A stretch of DNA of 32,066 bases, taken from Desulfobulbaceae bacterium (lineage in GTDB: Bacteria > Desulfobacterota > Desulfobulbia > Desulfobulbales > DAOVSZ01). Position numbers and translations under genes: made by a program. The stretch lies in NCBI GenBank assembly GCA_030627725.1, contig DAOVSZ010000002.1, positions 1 to 32,066 on the forward strand, given 5' to 3'. The notes under the pieces are model-generated. The model worked only from the letters and a program-made list of their open reading frames with translations, had not been told where the DNA came from and ran no database searches. This document shows positions 1-7,406 of the stretch, one piece after another. The first letter of the stretch is position 1. Each line of letters opens with the position of its first letter.

Positions 1-169
1 CGATAACCCTTAAGGGATAGCCTATCCCCAACTCCCATAGAACAGTATACTTTTTCCCCGGCCCCGACCGCATGTTCACCTTTTTGCCGCCAATACTCAC
101 CATTTCGGCGTGGCCGACAGAAAATGACAAAAAAACAAATAAGAATGTAAGAAAAAATAATCTTCTCAT
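1..169 (-). CDS. Secreted bacterial SH3-domain protein (N-terminal part only)
   Basis: Reading the minus strand from an ATG at 169 gives 56 residues before the window edge, so the C-terminus is missing. A clear AGGAG lies 7 bases before the ATG. Residues 1-21 form a signal peptide: MRR, then a run of Leu/Phe/Val ending at GHA. The mature part begins a bacterial SH3 repeat, with VNMRSGPG followed by a YTVLWEL-like strand; the N-x-R-x-G-P signature is typical of SH3b domains that bind peptidoglycan or peptides in the periplasm. It starts 23 bases after the stop of the Fe-S membrane protein, so it is probably the last gene seen in that operon. The domain call is firm; the role is unknown. Confidence 0.75.
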   Translation of the reverse strand, partial: MRRLFFLTFLFVFLSFSVGHAEMVSIGGKKVNMRSGPGKKYTVLWELGIGYPLRVI

Positions 170-191
170 CCGGTTCTCCTGTGTCTGATCA

Positions 192-1097
192 CTACCCATT
201 CTCCTTAGGAGCAGTCTGAAGCGGGCCTCCAGCCAGAGTACCTCCCAGAGGAATACCGCCTGCTTCAAGAGAAATTGCATCATATTTACAGGCCTGGTGC
301 ATGCATTTCAGGCAGGTAATACACTCGGCATCATCCGGGGACTCATCAAACTTAACACCCATGGGACAGACGTGATGGCAGGCCCCGCAATGGGTGCATC
401 TTGTCGTATCAAGCCGGAGTTTCACAAGCCTGACACGGTGAAAGAAAGCGTAGAATGCACCGAGCGGGCACGTTGTCCTGCAAAAAGGCCGGCTCGACAG
501 CACACTCCAGACAATGAAAACTATCATGATAATAAGTTTATTAAAAAACAACAAGCCCACGGCGGACGTCAGACTTGGCCGCAACGCCAGCAGGGGAAGC
601 CCTGCCTCAAGAGTGCCGGCAGGACAGATAAATTTACAGAACCAGGTCTGGCCAAAACCAAACTCATCAACAAGAAAAAGAGGAAAGAGAACAACAAAAA
701 ACAACAGAATAAAATATTTACAGAACCGCAAAGGCCGGGGAACGTCAAACTTTCTGGAAGGAATTTTATGCAGCAGCTCCTGGAGCAGCCCGAAGGGACA
801 TGCCCATCCACAGATAAGACGCCCGAAAAAACCGCCCAGCACTCCTAAAGAACCGATAACATACAGCCCCACATGATACTGACCGACTTCAAAAGCGGAA
901 CGCACCCCTGCCAGCATCTGCTGCAGAGAGCCTATAGGACAGGCCATGGTTGCGGCAGGACAAGAAAAGCAGTTGAGCCCGGGAGAGCAGATGACCTTGA
1001 TCGGCCCCTGATAAATCGTCTTTGTGACCGGGAAGGCCCAATAACCGTTGTACAGAATAGCGGTAATCGTCTGGACAAACTTTCTGATGACTTCCAT
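192..1097 (-). CDS. NapH-like polytopic 4Fe-4S membrane protein
   Basis: A 301-residue inner-membrane iron-sulfur protein of the NapH/MauN/RnfC-like 4Fe-4S family, expected to pass electrons between the quinone pool and a periplasmic or membrane partner. About five hydrophobic segments alternate with Cys-Pro motifs: CFSCP and ACPIG near residues 43-55, CGWACPFG near 97, CKFICPAG near 154 and CRTTCPLG near 207. The C-terminus carries two ferredoxin clusters, CTHCGACHHVCP and CITCLKCMHQACK. In the second the last spacing is four residues and the usual Pro after the final Cys is Lys, a departure from the classic motif. Its ATG is one base after the stop of the small CXXC protein, so the two are translationally coupled. 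The electron partner is not identifiable here. Confidence 0.85.
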   Translation of the reverse strand: MEVIRKFVQTITAILYNGYWAFPVTKTIYQGPIKVICSPGLNCFSCPAATMACPIGSLQQMLAGVRSAFEVGQYHVGLYVIGSLGVLGGFFGRLICGWACPFGLLQELLHKIPSRKFDVPRPLRFCKYFILLFFVVLFPLFLVDEFGFGQTWFCKFICPAGTLEAGLPLLALRPSLTSAVGLLFFNKLIIMIVFIVWSVLSSRPFCRTTCPLGAFYAFFHRVRLVKLRLDTTRCTHCGACHHVCPMGVKFDESPDDAECITCLKCMHQACKYDAISLEAGGIPLGGTLAGGPLQTAPKENG

Positions 1098-1098
1098 T

Positions 1099-1272
1099 TC
1101 AGCCGATCCCTATACAGCTTAAGCATATCTGAACTGCCTGGGAAAGTACCTGCGGCGGTTCACCTGTGACAACACCAACCAGCAAAAGGGCAAGAAAAAA
1201 GGCCACTATTACAAAGGGCCTTTTTCGCAAATGAAACTGTTGTTTTTTGTCATTCGATGACGAATTCTTCAT
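1099..1272 (-). CDS. Small CXXC-motif membrane protein (CD1871A-like), 57 aa
   Basis: This short gene encodes 57 residues: a basic, polar N-terminus (MKNSSSNDKK), one hydrophobic segment at about residues 20-36, then a tail ending in QICLSCIGIG. The C-terminal CLxCIGIG ending matches my memory of the CD1871A-type CXXC proteins, which are about this length and sit beside NapH-like 4Fe-4S proteins, exactly as here. The stop is one base before the ATG of the Fe-S protein. The start lies 32 bases after the upstream PilZ stop; only a weak GAGAG-type ribosome site precedes it. It is probably a membrane anchor or thiol/heme-type accessory subunit of the Fe-S protein. That role is inferred; the family has no known function that I can state. 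Confidence 0.8.
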   Translation of the reverse strand: MKNSSSNDKKQQFHLRKRPFVIVAFFLALLLVGVVTGEPPQVLSQAVQICLSCIGIG

Positions 1273-1304
1273 ACAAAGACTCTCGTGCCAAACCCTCTTA
1301 CAAA

Positions 1305-1727
1305 TCAGTAATCCTTTTCCTGGGCCATTTCCAACTCCCGCGTCAACTGATCAATGCTCTTGGCAACCGGTTTTCTGGTGCTCGTGCAGATAATGTCATC
1401 CGGATTCACGTGCGCAATGTAGGCGATATTTTTCAAGTGATAGAAGCAGTCACGATTGACATCAAGAAACTCGAGAGCGACTCCATCCTCCTCCACCCGG
1501 ACAACCTCTCCTTTCAAATTGAGAGTAAGCTTGCTTGCTTCACCGATAAAGGTAATAGTGATCTTGCACTTCTCCCCTTTATCAAGGCCATCAACCCCCT
1601 CGACAAAGGCCCCCATCACACTTAAATCCCGCGTGTTGAGTGTCTTATGTTCTTTGTCGGAAAAGATAAGATCTACGGTGGTCCTGTACGGAACTCGGGA
1701 CTCTTTGCGGCGTTCTTGGCTTTTCAT
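1305..1727 (-). CDS. PilZ-domain protein (intact motif)
   Basis: A 140-residue single-domain PilZ protein, the class that binds cyclic di-GMP. The two binding signatures are present: RRKESR (RxxxR, residues 7-11) and DLSVMG (D/NxSxxG) about 30 residues later. The beta-barrel continues through KGEVVRVEEDGVALEF, and the C-terminus has an FYHLKNI-Y-x-NPDD helix plus a short acidic tail. A GGAG lies 8 bases before the ATG. The paralogue at 1817-2203 lies just upstream on the same strand and shares the layout, so this is a tandem duplication. The GGDEF cyclase at 6465-7406 is a possible local source of the ligand. The effector target is unknown. Confidence 0.88.
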   Translation of the reverse strand: MKSQERRKESRVPYRTTVDLIFSDKEHKTLNTRDLSVMGAFVEGVDGLDKGEKCKITITFIGEASKLTLNLKGEVVRVEEDGVALEFLDVNRDCFYHLKNIAYIAHVNPDDIICTSTRKPVAKSIDQLTRELEMAQEKDY

Positions 1728-1768
1728 TTTGACTTCTCCAGCCTGCTATCCTGTCTAATTTTTTTAAA

Positions 1769-1797
1769 ACTATAGTGTTTTTTTACGGTCACAACAA
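1769..1797 (-). promoter_or_regulatory. Possible sigma-70 promoter for the second PilZ gene
   Basis: On the minus strand, TTGTTG is followed after 17 bases by TATAGT (5 of 6 to consensus). It lies between the two PilZ genes, about 45 bases before the start of the downstream one, in an A/T-rich stretch. Assigned from hexamers only. Confidence 0.4.
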
Positions 1798-1816
1798 GAA
1801 GGAGCCCGTCTCCATG

Positions 1817-2203
1817 TCAATGATCTACAAACACTCCCCCAACCCCTTCATCATCAACCACATTGGCAACTTCGTCCGGATTTTCCGTATTATAATAGAC
1901 AATATTTTTCAGATGATAAAAACTGTCCAGATCAATCTCGAAAAAGCATATGGCAACGCCATCTCCCTGAACACGAACAACTTTCCCACGCATTGTCAGG
2001 TTGAGGTCACTGGTCATTCCGGAAAGGTGGAGAATCACTTCACACTCATCTTCAACCTCAACACCCTGAACACCAAGAACAAAAACGTCCTTGATGCTTA
2101 AATCCCTGGTCTCGCACTTATCAAAACTCATCTCAGGGAATTTTAAGGAAGCAGTCGTGTGAAAAGAAACCCGGGTATTTTTCCGCCGTTCATCATGTTC
2201 CAT
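1817..2203 (-). CDS. PilZ-domain paralogue with altered motif
   Basis: A 128-residue PilZ protein, clearly homologous along its whole length to the downstream copy: an RRKNTR start, a DLSI segment, MRGKVVRVQGDGVAI, and a DSFYHLKNIVYYNTENPDE ending. The RxxxR arginines are kept, but in the second signature the Gly of DxSxxG is Asp (DLSIKD). That may weaken or abolish c-di-GMP binding. GGGAGG lies about 6 bases before the ATG. It is separated from its partner by 89 bases containing a plausible promoter. It could be a non-binding partner or regulator of the intact paralogue; this is inference. Confidence 0.85.
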   Translation of the reverse strand: MEHDERRKNTRVSFHTTASLKFPEMSFDKCETRDLSIKDVFVLGVQGVEVEDECEVILHLSGMTSDLNLTMRGKVVRVQGDGVAICFFEIDLDSFYHLKNIVYYNTENPDEVANVVDDEGVGGVFVDH

Positions 2204-2533
2204 TTGTGACCTCCCTCATCGTGACCAGCCGCAGACATTCAAGACTCCCATGAATTTTCTCAGCCTGCCGGGCTGTAATGAAAACCCTCAGGAACAGCCC
2301 TTTTCAATGGCCTGATGTTGTACACACTTTTTTTTAAAATACTTCTCCCACTATTATATAATTTTCAACTGCAAGCAAGAACTTCCGTCAGATTTGAGCA
2401 GTGCCCATGCACATTTATCATCGATTTGTACAGCTGTCAAGTGACCCGACAGAAGGCTGTTACCCTTGAAAAGGAGTTGAAGGAGTAAAAAAACAGCAGC
2501 GCAGCTGCGTATAATAATTCCGGCTCGCCGAAA
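2204..2533. other. Gene-free stretch of 330 bases
   Basis: Holds the minus-strand terminator of the CheW-like gene at 2487-2537. The rest is an A/T-rich presumed promoter region of the first PilZ gene with GGGAGG just before its start. I see no further ORF or repeat in it. Confidence 0.6.
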
Positions 2534-2537
2534 TTAT
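2487..2537 (-). terminator. Terminator after the CheW-like gene (two hairpins)
   Basis: On the minus strand the stop is overlapped by an 11-bp stem (2513-2537, one G-U pair, loop around GA). Then a second stem GCAGC-TGC-GCTGC (about 2496-2509) follows, ending in a run of seven T (2487-2493). The second hairpin with its T-run has the shape of a Rho-independent terminator. Confidence 0.7.
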
Positions 2538-3904
2538 GTCATCACGAGGAACCCTTCACGCCGCAGCACAGGCACGACGTTAAGCAACGGGACCTCCTCT
2601 CCATCTGCGGTGAAGGCAATACCGGCGATGTCGCCATTCCGGTCTTTCCTGAATTTTTCCATGGTCTTTGTCTCTGCATACACCTCTGAGCAAAGAACCA
2701 CTCCACACCATTGTCCATGGCAGACCACAAGCAGTTCATTCGCGTTATCATCCGGCATATCCGGAAGTTCCATCCCTCGCGGGACCATGACAGGCAGAAT
2801 GATTTTTTTGAGTTTTTTACTTTTGACCGCAGAGAGAGCGCCCTTGAACTGTTTTGACAGGTCTCGCATGAAGCGACTGAAATCGCCGAGAGGAACATTG
2901 TTTTTATCCAGATAGGTCTTTCGCTGTTTTGAGGTAACAGCCCTGTGGATTGAAATAACACTTTCCGGCATCGCTACAATTTTTTCGCCCAGGGTGATAC
3001 ATCGTATCTCTGTTGCCGGGCACGCCTTTGTTTCCTTCTGCTCTCGAACCGGATCCGTCAACACCTCTTCAGGCGGCTGGTCTTCTGCTCTACCCGTATC
3101 AGAACCTATAACCTCTGCCCTCTGTTCAGGTCCAGGTCCAGGTCCTTCTGTTTTTTCCGCTCGTTTTTTCTGCTCTGTGGTCAGTTCATCCAACAAATCA
3201 CGGATTGCGGCGCCGACCTCCTCAGTCTTATGCAGTGAAGCTTCGAGTTCGCTGACCAGTTTATCTATTGCCACACCCTCAATTGCATGATCATTCGGTT
3301 TTTGCAAAAAAGAAACCACTGTAGGCTGTTCATTTTCATCCAAGGAGTCAACTCCTTGCTCCTGTTCATCCTGAACAGAGGCATCTTTCTCATCCTCCTC
3401 ATCAGGGACCACTGTTGCCGGAGACGACTCTTCCACACGTCCAGGCGCTGCCAGAGTTGCAGTCAGGGTTATCTCCCGGGCCACCTCTTTCTTCGCGGCC
3501 TCTTTCTCTCCCTTCTCTCTGTTCGTAATCTCCTTCTGTTCCCGGCCTTGCGCTTTAATTTTCTTTTTCAGACTTTCAAAGCGTGAATAGACAGTCTGAA
3601 AAAGCTTCTCATCTTTTTCAGGATCAAAAACAGGGTCCTCATAGAGTGTCACGATATGGGCCATCGCCTCTTTCAGAAAATCTATCGAATCAGGCGGCAA
3701 CTTATCACCTCGTTTCTTGACGTACTCAAGGACATTGGCGGCCATCACAAGGATCGCCAGCGCAGCCTTTCTGCTCTTAAAACGCTGCTTCATACATGAA
3801 ATGGCAGCATCAAGAAGGTCTGCCCTTTTCTGATTCAACCGCCAGTCAGGCGCGATTATCTCCGATTTGAAGCGTTGGATCGACTCATCAATTGATAAAA
3901 TCAT
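2534..3904 (-). CDS. Acidic linker protein with CheW-like C-terminal domain
   Basis: A 456-residue protein in three parts. Residues 1-125 are helical (a possible partner-binding domain). Residues 125-290 are a highly charged Glu/Lys/Pro-rich linker of low complexity. Residues 295-456 look like a divergent CheW fold: CITLGEKIVAMPESVISIH as the first strands, then ELLVVCHGQWCGVVLCSEV and GIAFTADGEEVPLLNVVPVL, which resemble the CheW strands around the 'GL-x-VD' and 'PLLDV' signatures. If right, it would scaffold a chemosensory or type IV pilus signalling array. No CheA or receptor gene is nearby. There is only a weak ribosome site before the ATG. A terminator follows the stop. The CheW assignment is tentative; the ORF itself is certain. 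Confidence 0.6.
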   Translation of the reverse strand: MILSIDESIQRFKSEIIAPDWRLNQKRADLLDAAISCMKQRFKSRKAALAILVMAANVLEYVKKRGDKLPPDSIDFLKEAMAHIVTLYEDPVFDPEKDEKLFQTVYSRFESLKKKIKAQGREQKEITNREKGEKEAAKKEVAREITLTATLAAPGRVEESSPATVVPDEEDEKDASVQDEQEQGVDSLDENEQPTVVSFLQKPNDHAIEGVAIDKLVSELEASLHKTEEVGAAIRDLLDELTTEQKKRAEKTEGPGPGPEQRAEVIGSDTGRAEDQPPEEVLTDPVREQKETKACPATEIRCITLGEKIVAMPESVISIHRAVTSKQRKTYLDKNNVPLGDFSRFMRDLSKQFKGALSAVKSKKLKKIILPVMVPRGMELPDMPDDNANELLVVCHGQWCGVVLCSEVYAETKTMEKFRKDRNGDIAGIAFTADGEEVPLLNVVPVLRREGFLVMT

Positions 3905-3960
3905 AAGTTCACTTTGAAAATGAATTGCATTATCCTGATCCGTCTCTTATTAACATGAGA

Positions 3961-4096
3961 GTAACTATTCAGCTGCACCCCATCTTCGGAGTCTCCGCTA
4001 CGCTTCGCTTACCTGAACGATCAGGCCTGCTCACATAGGCGGGCTATAGACTCGCAGGCCTGCTTGTCCAAATATGGGGCACATCTGAATAGTTAC
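3961..4096. repeat. 136-bp inverted-repeat element A
   Basis: The arms at 3961-3983 and 4074-4096 are reverse complements over 23 bases with three mismatches; the outer ends read GTAACTATTCAG and CTGAATAGTTAC. The inside contains GGAGTCTC...GCTTACCTG and several CAGGCCTG blocks. A second, looser copy of the right end stands alone at 4125-4142 (two differences in 18). It lies between the CheW-like gene and pilD, with no ORF. The layout suggests a small non-autonomous mobile element or a structured intergenic repeat. It shares inside segments with element B at 12262-12411. Confidence 0.7.
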
Positions 4097-4188
4097 AGCA
4101 TATCGTTTAGAATAATTTTGCAGCCACACCTGAACAGTTACACAAGATATAACTTTTTTCTCCTCCGGCATCATCAAAAAAATCTTTT

Positions 4189-4968
4189 ATGATGGAAAAT
4201 CTCCCTTCCATAATCTCTTTTATTTTCGGGGCCGTTGTCGGCAGTTTCCTGAATGTTGTCATTTTAAGACTTCCGGAAGAAGAAAAATCAATCGTCTTCC
4301 CCCCCTCCCACTGCCCATACTGCAAAAAAAATATCAACTGGTATGACAATATTCCACTCATCAGTTTTCTGCTTCTGCGGGGCGCTTGCCGAAGCTGCAG
4401 AAAACCGATTTCCTGGCAATATCCTCTGGTCGAACTTTCTATGGCCCTGCTGTCTCTCTTTTTGTATAAAAATTTTTCATTCTCCGTTCCATTCGGAATC
4501 TATTTTGTCTTTTCTGCCGCTCTCCTTGCGATAATCTTCATTGATTTCAGACATCAGATCATACCGGACCTCATCAGCCTGCCAGGGATTATTGCAGGAT
4601 TTGCCTTTTCTTTTATCAACCCTTTTGTGTCTTGGCAGGATTCCGGATTAGGGATTCTGCTCGGAGGAGGCAGCCTCTACGCCGTGGCAATAGGGTATTA
4701 CCTGATAGCCAGAAGGGACGGCATGGGCGGCGGTGACATAAAACTCCTCGGAATGATCGGCGGCTTCCTGGGCTGGCAATCTCTGCCATTTGTCATCTTC
4801 AGCAGTTCGCTGACCGGCGCTGTTGCGGGCATCGGGGCAATGATCAAGCAGGGGAAAGGTGGAAAAACAGTCATTCCGTTCGGACCGTTTCTTGCGCTCG
4901 GGAGTTTGCTCTATCTCTTTTTTCAGCCTGAAATCATCTCTTACACCAAAATGTTGCTGTTTCCCTGA
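4189..4968 (+). CDS. pilD: Prepilin peptidase / N-methyltransferase (type IV leader peptidase)
   Basis: A 259-residue integral membrane aspartic peptidase of family A24 that cleaves and N-methylates type IV prepilins and pseudopilins. The N-terminal DiS_P_DiS domain starts with GSFLNVVILRLP and carries the zinc cysteines C42, C45, C67 and C70 (CPYC, CRSC). The catalytic Asp residues are D119 in IDFRHQIIPD and D183 in GMGGGDIK. About seven membrane segments follow the usual pattern, and the length is normal for a bifunctional enzyme. Two ATGs stand side by side with no convincing ribosome site, so the exact start is either 4189 or 4192. A short terminator hairpin follows. It fits the pilus-type genes at 24-28 kb. 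Confidence 0.93.
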   Translation: MMENLPSIISFIFGAVVGSFLNVVILRLPEEEKSIVFPPSHCPYCKKNINWYDNIPLISFLLLRGACRSCRKPISWQYPLVELSMALLSLFLYKNFSFSVPFGIYFVFSAALLAIIFIDFRHQIIPDLISLPGIIAGFAFSFINPFVSWQDSGLGILLGGGSLYAVAIGYYLIARRDGMGGGDIKLLGMIGGFLGWQSLPFVIFSSSLTGAVAGIGAMIKQGKGGKTVIPFGPFLALGSLLYLFFQPEIISYTKMLLFP

Positions 4969-4992
4969 CAAGGCAAAACCTTGTATTTTTTT
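4969..4992 (+). terminator. Terminator after pilD
   Basis: CAAGG-CAAAA-CCTTG begins right after the TGA stop and is followed by TA and seven T. The stem is only 5-6 bp, so efficiency may be moderate. Confidence 0.6.
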
Positions 4993-5028
4993 CATCCACC
5001 ACCATTTTTTTTAACACACTTAAATTTC

Positions 5029-5057
5029 TTTACAGAAAGACAAAACAATAATATTCT
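5029..5057 (+). promoter_or_regulatory. Possible sigma-70 promoter for the NtrC-type regulator
   Basis: TTTACA, 17 bases, TATTCT (4 of 6). A start seven bases on would fall at the ATG (5064), giving a leaderless message; this would fit the absence of a ribosome site. The -10 match is weak, so this remains a guess. Confidence 0.3.
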
Positions 5058-5063
5058 AGAATT

Positions 5064-6440
5064 ATGATAAAAACTGAAAACAAAAAAGTCCTGATCGTCG
5101 ATGACGATCAGGTCCTGCAGGAACTTCTGTCAAAACTTCTGGCCGACAACGGGTATGTTACCGATCTGGCCGACAACGGGCAGGAGGCCTTGGAAAAGGC
5201 TGAGAAAAAGGCATACGATCATATCATAACCGATATCAATATGCCGGTGATGGACGGGCTTGCTCTTCTGGAAAATCTGCGGCAAAAAGATATCCGGGCC
5301 AGCGTGATCGTTATCTCGGCCCATTCCGACATGGAAAACGTTGTCAAGGCTGTCAAATTAGGGGCCAGTGACTTTATTGCCAAACCTTTTCAGTCTGAAG
5401 AGGAGATCCTGCTCACCTTGAAAAAGGTTGAGGAAAAGGATTCTTTGCTCAAGGAAAATTTCCGGCTCAGACAAGAGGTTGAAGATAAGTATACCTTTTC
5501 AAAAATTGTCGCCAAAAGCGGCAGCATGTTGTCAATATTCAAGACCATAGAAAAAATTGCCGACTACAAGACTTCAGTGCTCATCACCGGCGAGAGCGGC
5601 ACGGGTAAGGAACTCATTGCCAAGGCAATCCACTATAACAGCAACCGGAAACACCACGCTCTTATAGACATAAATTGCGGCGGCATTCCGGAGACGTTGC
5701 TTGAGAGTGAACTCTTCGGATACGAAAAAGGGGCCTTTACCGATGCCTACCGCAGCAAAAAAGGTCTCTTTGTTGAGGCGGACGGAGGGACATTATTTTT
5801 AGATGAAATGGGAGAACTGCCCCTGGCTCTTCAGGTGAAGCTTCTCCGCGCCCTTCAGGAAGAAGAAATCAGACCTCTGGGCGGTTCCAATTCAGTCAAG
5901 GTGGATGTTCGCATCATTGCCGCGACCGCCAGAAATCTCCGAGAGGAGGTATCAAAAGGGACCTTCAGAGAAGACCTGTATTACCGTGTAAACGTTCTCA
6001 CTATTGAAATTCCACCTCTCCGCGACCGAAGAGAAGATATTCCACTCCTTATTGACCATTTTATAAAAAAATATAATACCCGACTTGGAATCGACATTGA
6101 TAAGATCGACGGCAAATGCATGCAGATTTTGCTTGAGTATCCATGGCCGGGAAATGTCCGGGAACTTGAAAACATCATTGAACGGTGCATGGCACTTGCC
6201 GACCATAATGTGCTCACCGCAGAAAATCTTCCGCCGGATATATTCCGCAAGACGGAAGTGAATGCTGAAGGTTTTCAGAGCGCGGGGCTTTCTATAAAGA
6301 AAAACGCAAAAGTCCTGGAACGGCAGCTGATTTCCAAGGCACTTGAGGAGACGAAAGGAAATAAGACAAAGGCGGCAGAGATCCTTGAAATCAGTCTGCC
6401 TGCACTTTTATACAAGATAAAGGAGTACAAAATCGGTTGA
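5064..6440 (+). CDS. NtrC-family sigma-54-dependent response regulator
   Basis: A 458-residue response regulator with the complete three-domain plan. The receiver has the acidic pocket DDD at 13-15, phosphoacceptor D57 (TDINMP) and K107. The AAA+ domain has Walker A GESGTGKE (176-183), the sigma-54 contact loop GAFTDA (223-228), and Walker B LFLDEM with D247. The C-terminal Fis-type helix-turn-helix reads GNKTKAAEILEISLPALLYK. Phosphorylation should drive ATP-dependent activation of sigma-54 promoters. No partner kinase is adjacent; the kinase at 17.8-19.8 kb is only one candidate. The next gene, a GGDEF cyclase, starts 24 bases downstream, so the pair is probably one transcript. No strong ribosome site precedes the ATG. 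Confidence 0.95.
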   Translation: MIKTENKKVLIVDDDQVLQELLSKLLADNGYVTDLADNGQEALEKAEKKAYDHIITDINMPVMDGLALLENLRQKDIRASVIVISAHSDMENVVKAVKLGASDFIAKPFQSEEEILLTLKKVEEKDSLLKENFRLRQEVEDKYTFSKIVAKSGSMLSIFKTIEKIADYKTSVLITGESGTGKELIAKAIHYNSNRKHHALIDINCGGIPETLLESELFGYEKGAFTDAYRSKKGLFVEADGGTLFLDEMGELPLALQVKLLRALQEEEIRPLGGSNSVKVDVRIIAATARNLREEVSKGTFREDLYYRVNVLTIEIPPLRDRREDIPLLIDHFIKKYNTRLGIDIDKIDGKCMQILLEYPWPGNVRELENIIERCMALADHNVLTAENLPPDIFRKTEVNAEGFQSAGLSIKKNAKVLERQLISKALEETKGNKTKAAEILEISLPALLYKIKEYKIG

Positions 6441-6464
6441 ACAACTCTCAAACCGGAAAAGGCT

Positions 6465-7406
6465 ATGCATAATCGTGACCAATTACTCGACCACCTGAGC
6501 ATCGGGGTAGTTGTGCTTGATTCGTTCCTCGAGATTGAATTCTGGAACAAATGGATGGAGGAGCATAGTCTGCTGGACCGTTCAGAAGTACTTGGAAAAC
6601 CTATTTATGACCTCTTCCCCTCTCTGATCCATAAAGAATTTACAAAAAAAGCCCGCGAATCTTTCCGAAACGGAACTCCTGCCTTTTTCACAAATAAGGC
6701 AAACCAGTATCTCTTTCCCTTTCCTTCAAGCCGCTCCCTTCTCTCTAACAAGCTGTCAAATATGCAGCAGACGGTTATTCTCTCGCCACTCAAGGACAAA
6801 ATGGGAGAAACCGTCCGCCTTCTGGTCTCAGTCTTTGACATAACTGACTGGATAACAAACCAGCACCAGCTGATGGAGTCAAAAGAAAAGCTCGAAAAAC
6901 TGAGCCAGATTGACGAATTGACCGGTATTCAGAACCGAAGAAGCCTGATGGAAAAACTCAAGATGGAACTGTGCATTCACGCCCGCAAAAAGAGGCCGCT
7001 GGCCCTGGCAATGATCGACATTGACCACTTTAAAAAAATCAATGACACGTATGGTCATCAATGCGGTGATACGGTTCTGATCAAGATGGCAAATCTTTTT
7101 GCTGAAAGCTTAAGGGGATATGACACCTTAGGCAGGTATGGCGGAGAGGAATTCGTGATCATCCTGCCTGAGGCAACACCTGAAGAAGCTCAACGTATCT
7201 GCGAACGTATACGCCAAAACGTTGAAAAAAAAGTTTTCTATTACGAAAAGGAAACAATACAAATGACCATCAGCATCGGTGTTGCCTTCAGTGACGCACA
7301 CTCTTTTCCCGAGGCGGAAGAGCTTCTCAAAAAGGCGGATGACAGCCTGTATCAGGCAAAAAACAACGGCAGAAACCAAGTGGTTGTCTTTGTAGAAGAG
7401 GGTTAA
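6465..7406 (+). CDS. PAS-GGDEF diguanylate cyclase
   Basis: A 313-residue soluble cyclase. Residues 1-130 form a PAS-like sensor (LLDHLSIGVVVLDSFLEIEFWNKW start, FDITDW end), followed by a short coiled linker. The GGDEF domain (about 145-311) has DELTGIQNRR, the metal-binding IDIDHFKKIND, the active site GGEEF at 226-230 and an intact inhibitory site RGYD at 217-220. It should therefore make c-di-GMP and be feedback-inhibited. AAGG stands just before the ATG. It follows the NtrC-type regulator by 24 bases, suggesting co-regulation of c-di-GMP with sigma-54 genes. Its stop overlaps the convergent mnmG stop by 4 bases, with no terminator between. Confidence 0.94.
   Translation: MHNRDQLLDHLSIGVVVLDSFLEIEFWNKWMEEHSLLDRSEVLGKPIYDLFPSLIHKEFTKKARESFRNGTPAFFTNKANQYLFPFPSSRSLLSNKLSNMQQTVILSPLKDKMGETVRLLVSVFDITDWITNQHQLMESKEKLEKLSQIDELTGIQNRRSLMEKLKMELCIHARKKRPLALAMIDIDHFKKINDTYGHQCGDTVLIKMANLFAESLRGYDTLGRYGGEEFVIILPEATPEEAQRICERIRQNVEKKVFYYEKETIQMTISIGVAFSDAHSFPEAEELLKKADDSLYQAKNNGRNQVVVFVEEG

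Noticed and set aside
297..848. 183-residue plus-strand frame
   Set aside because: It is antisense to the NapH-like gene, lacks a ribosome site, and its composition is a byproduct of the opposite strand's codons.
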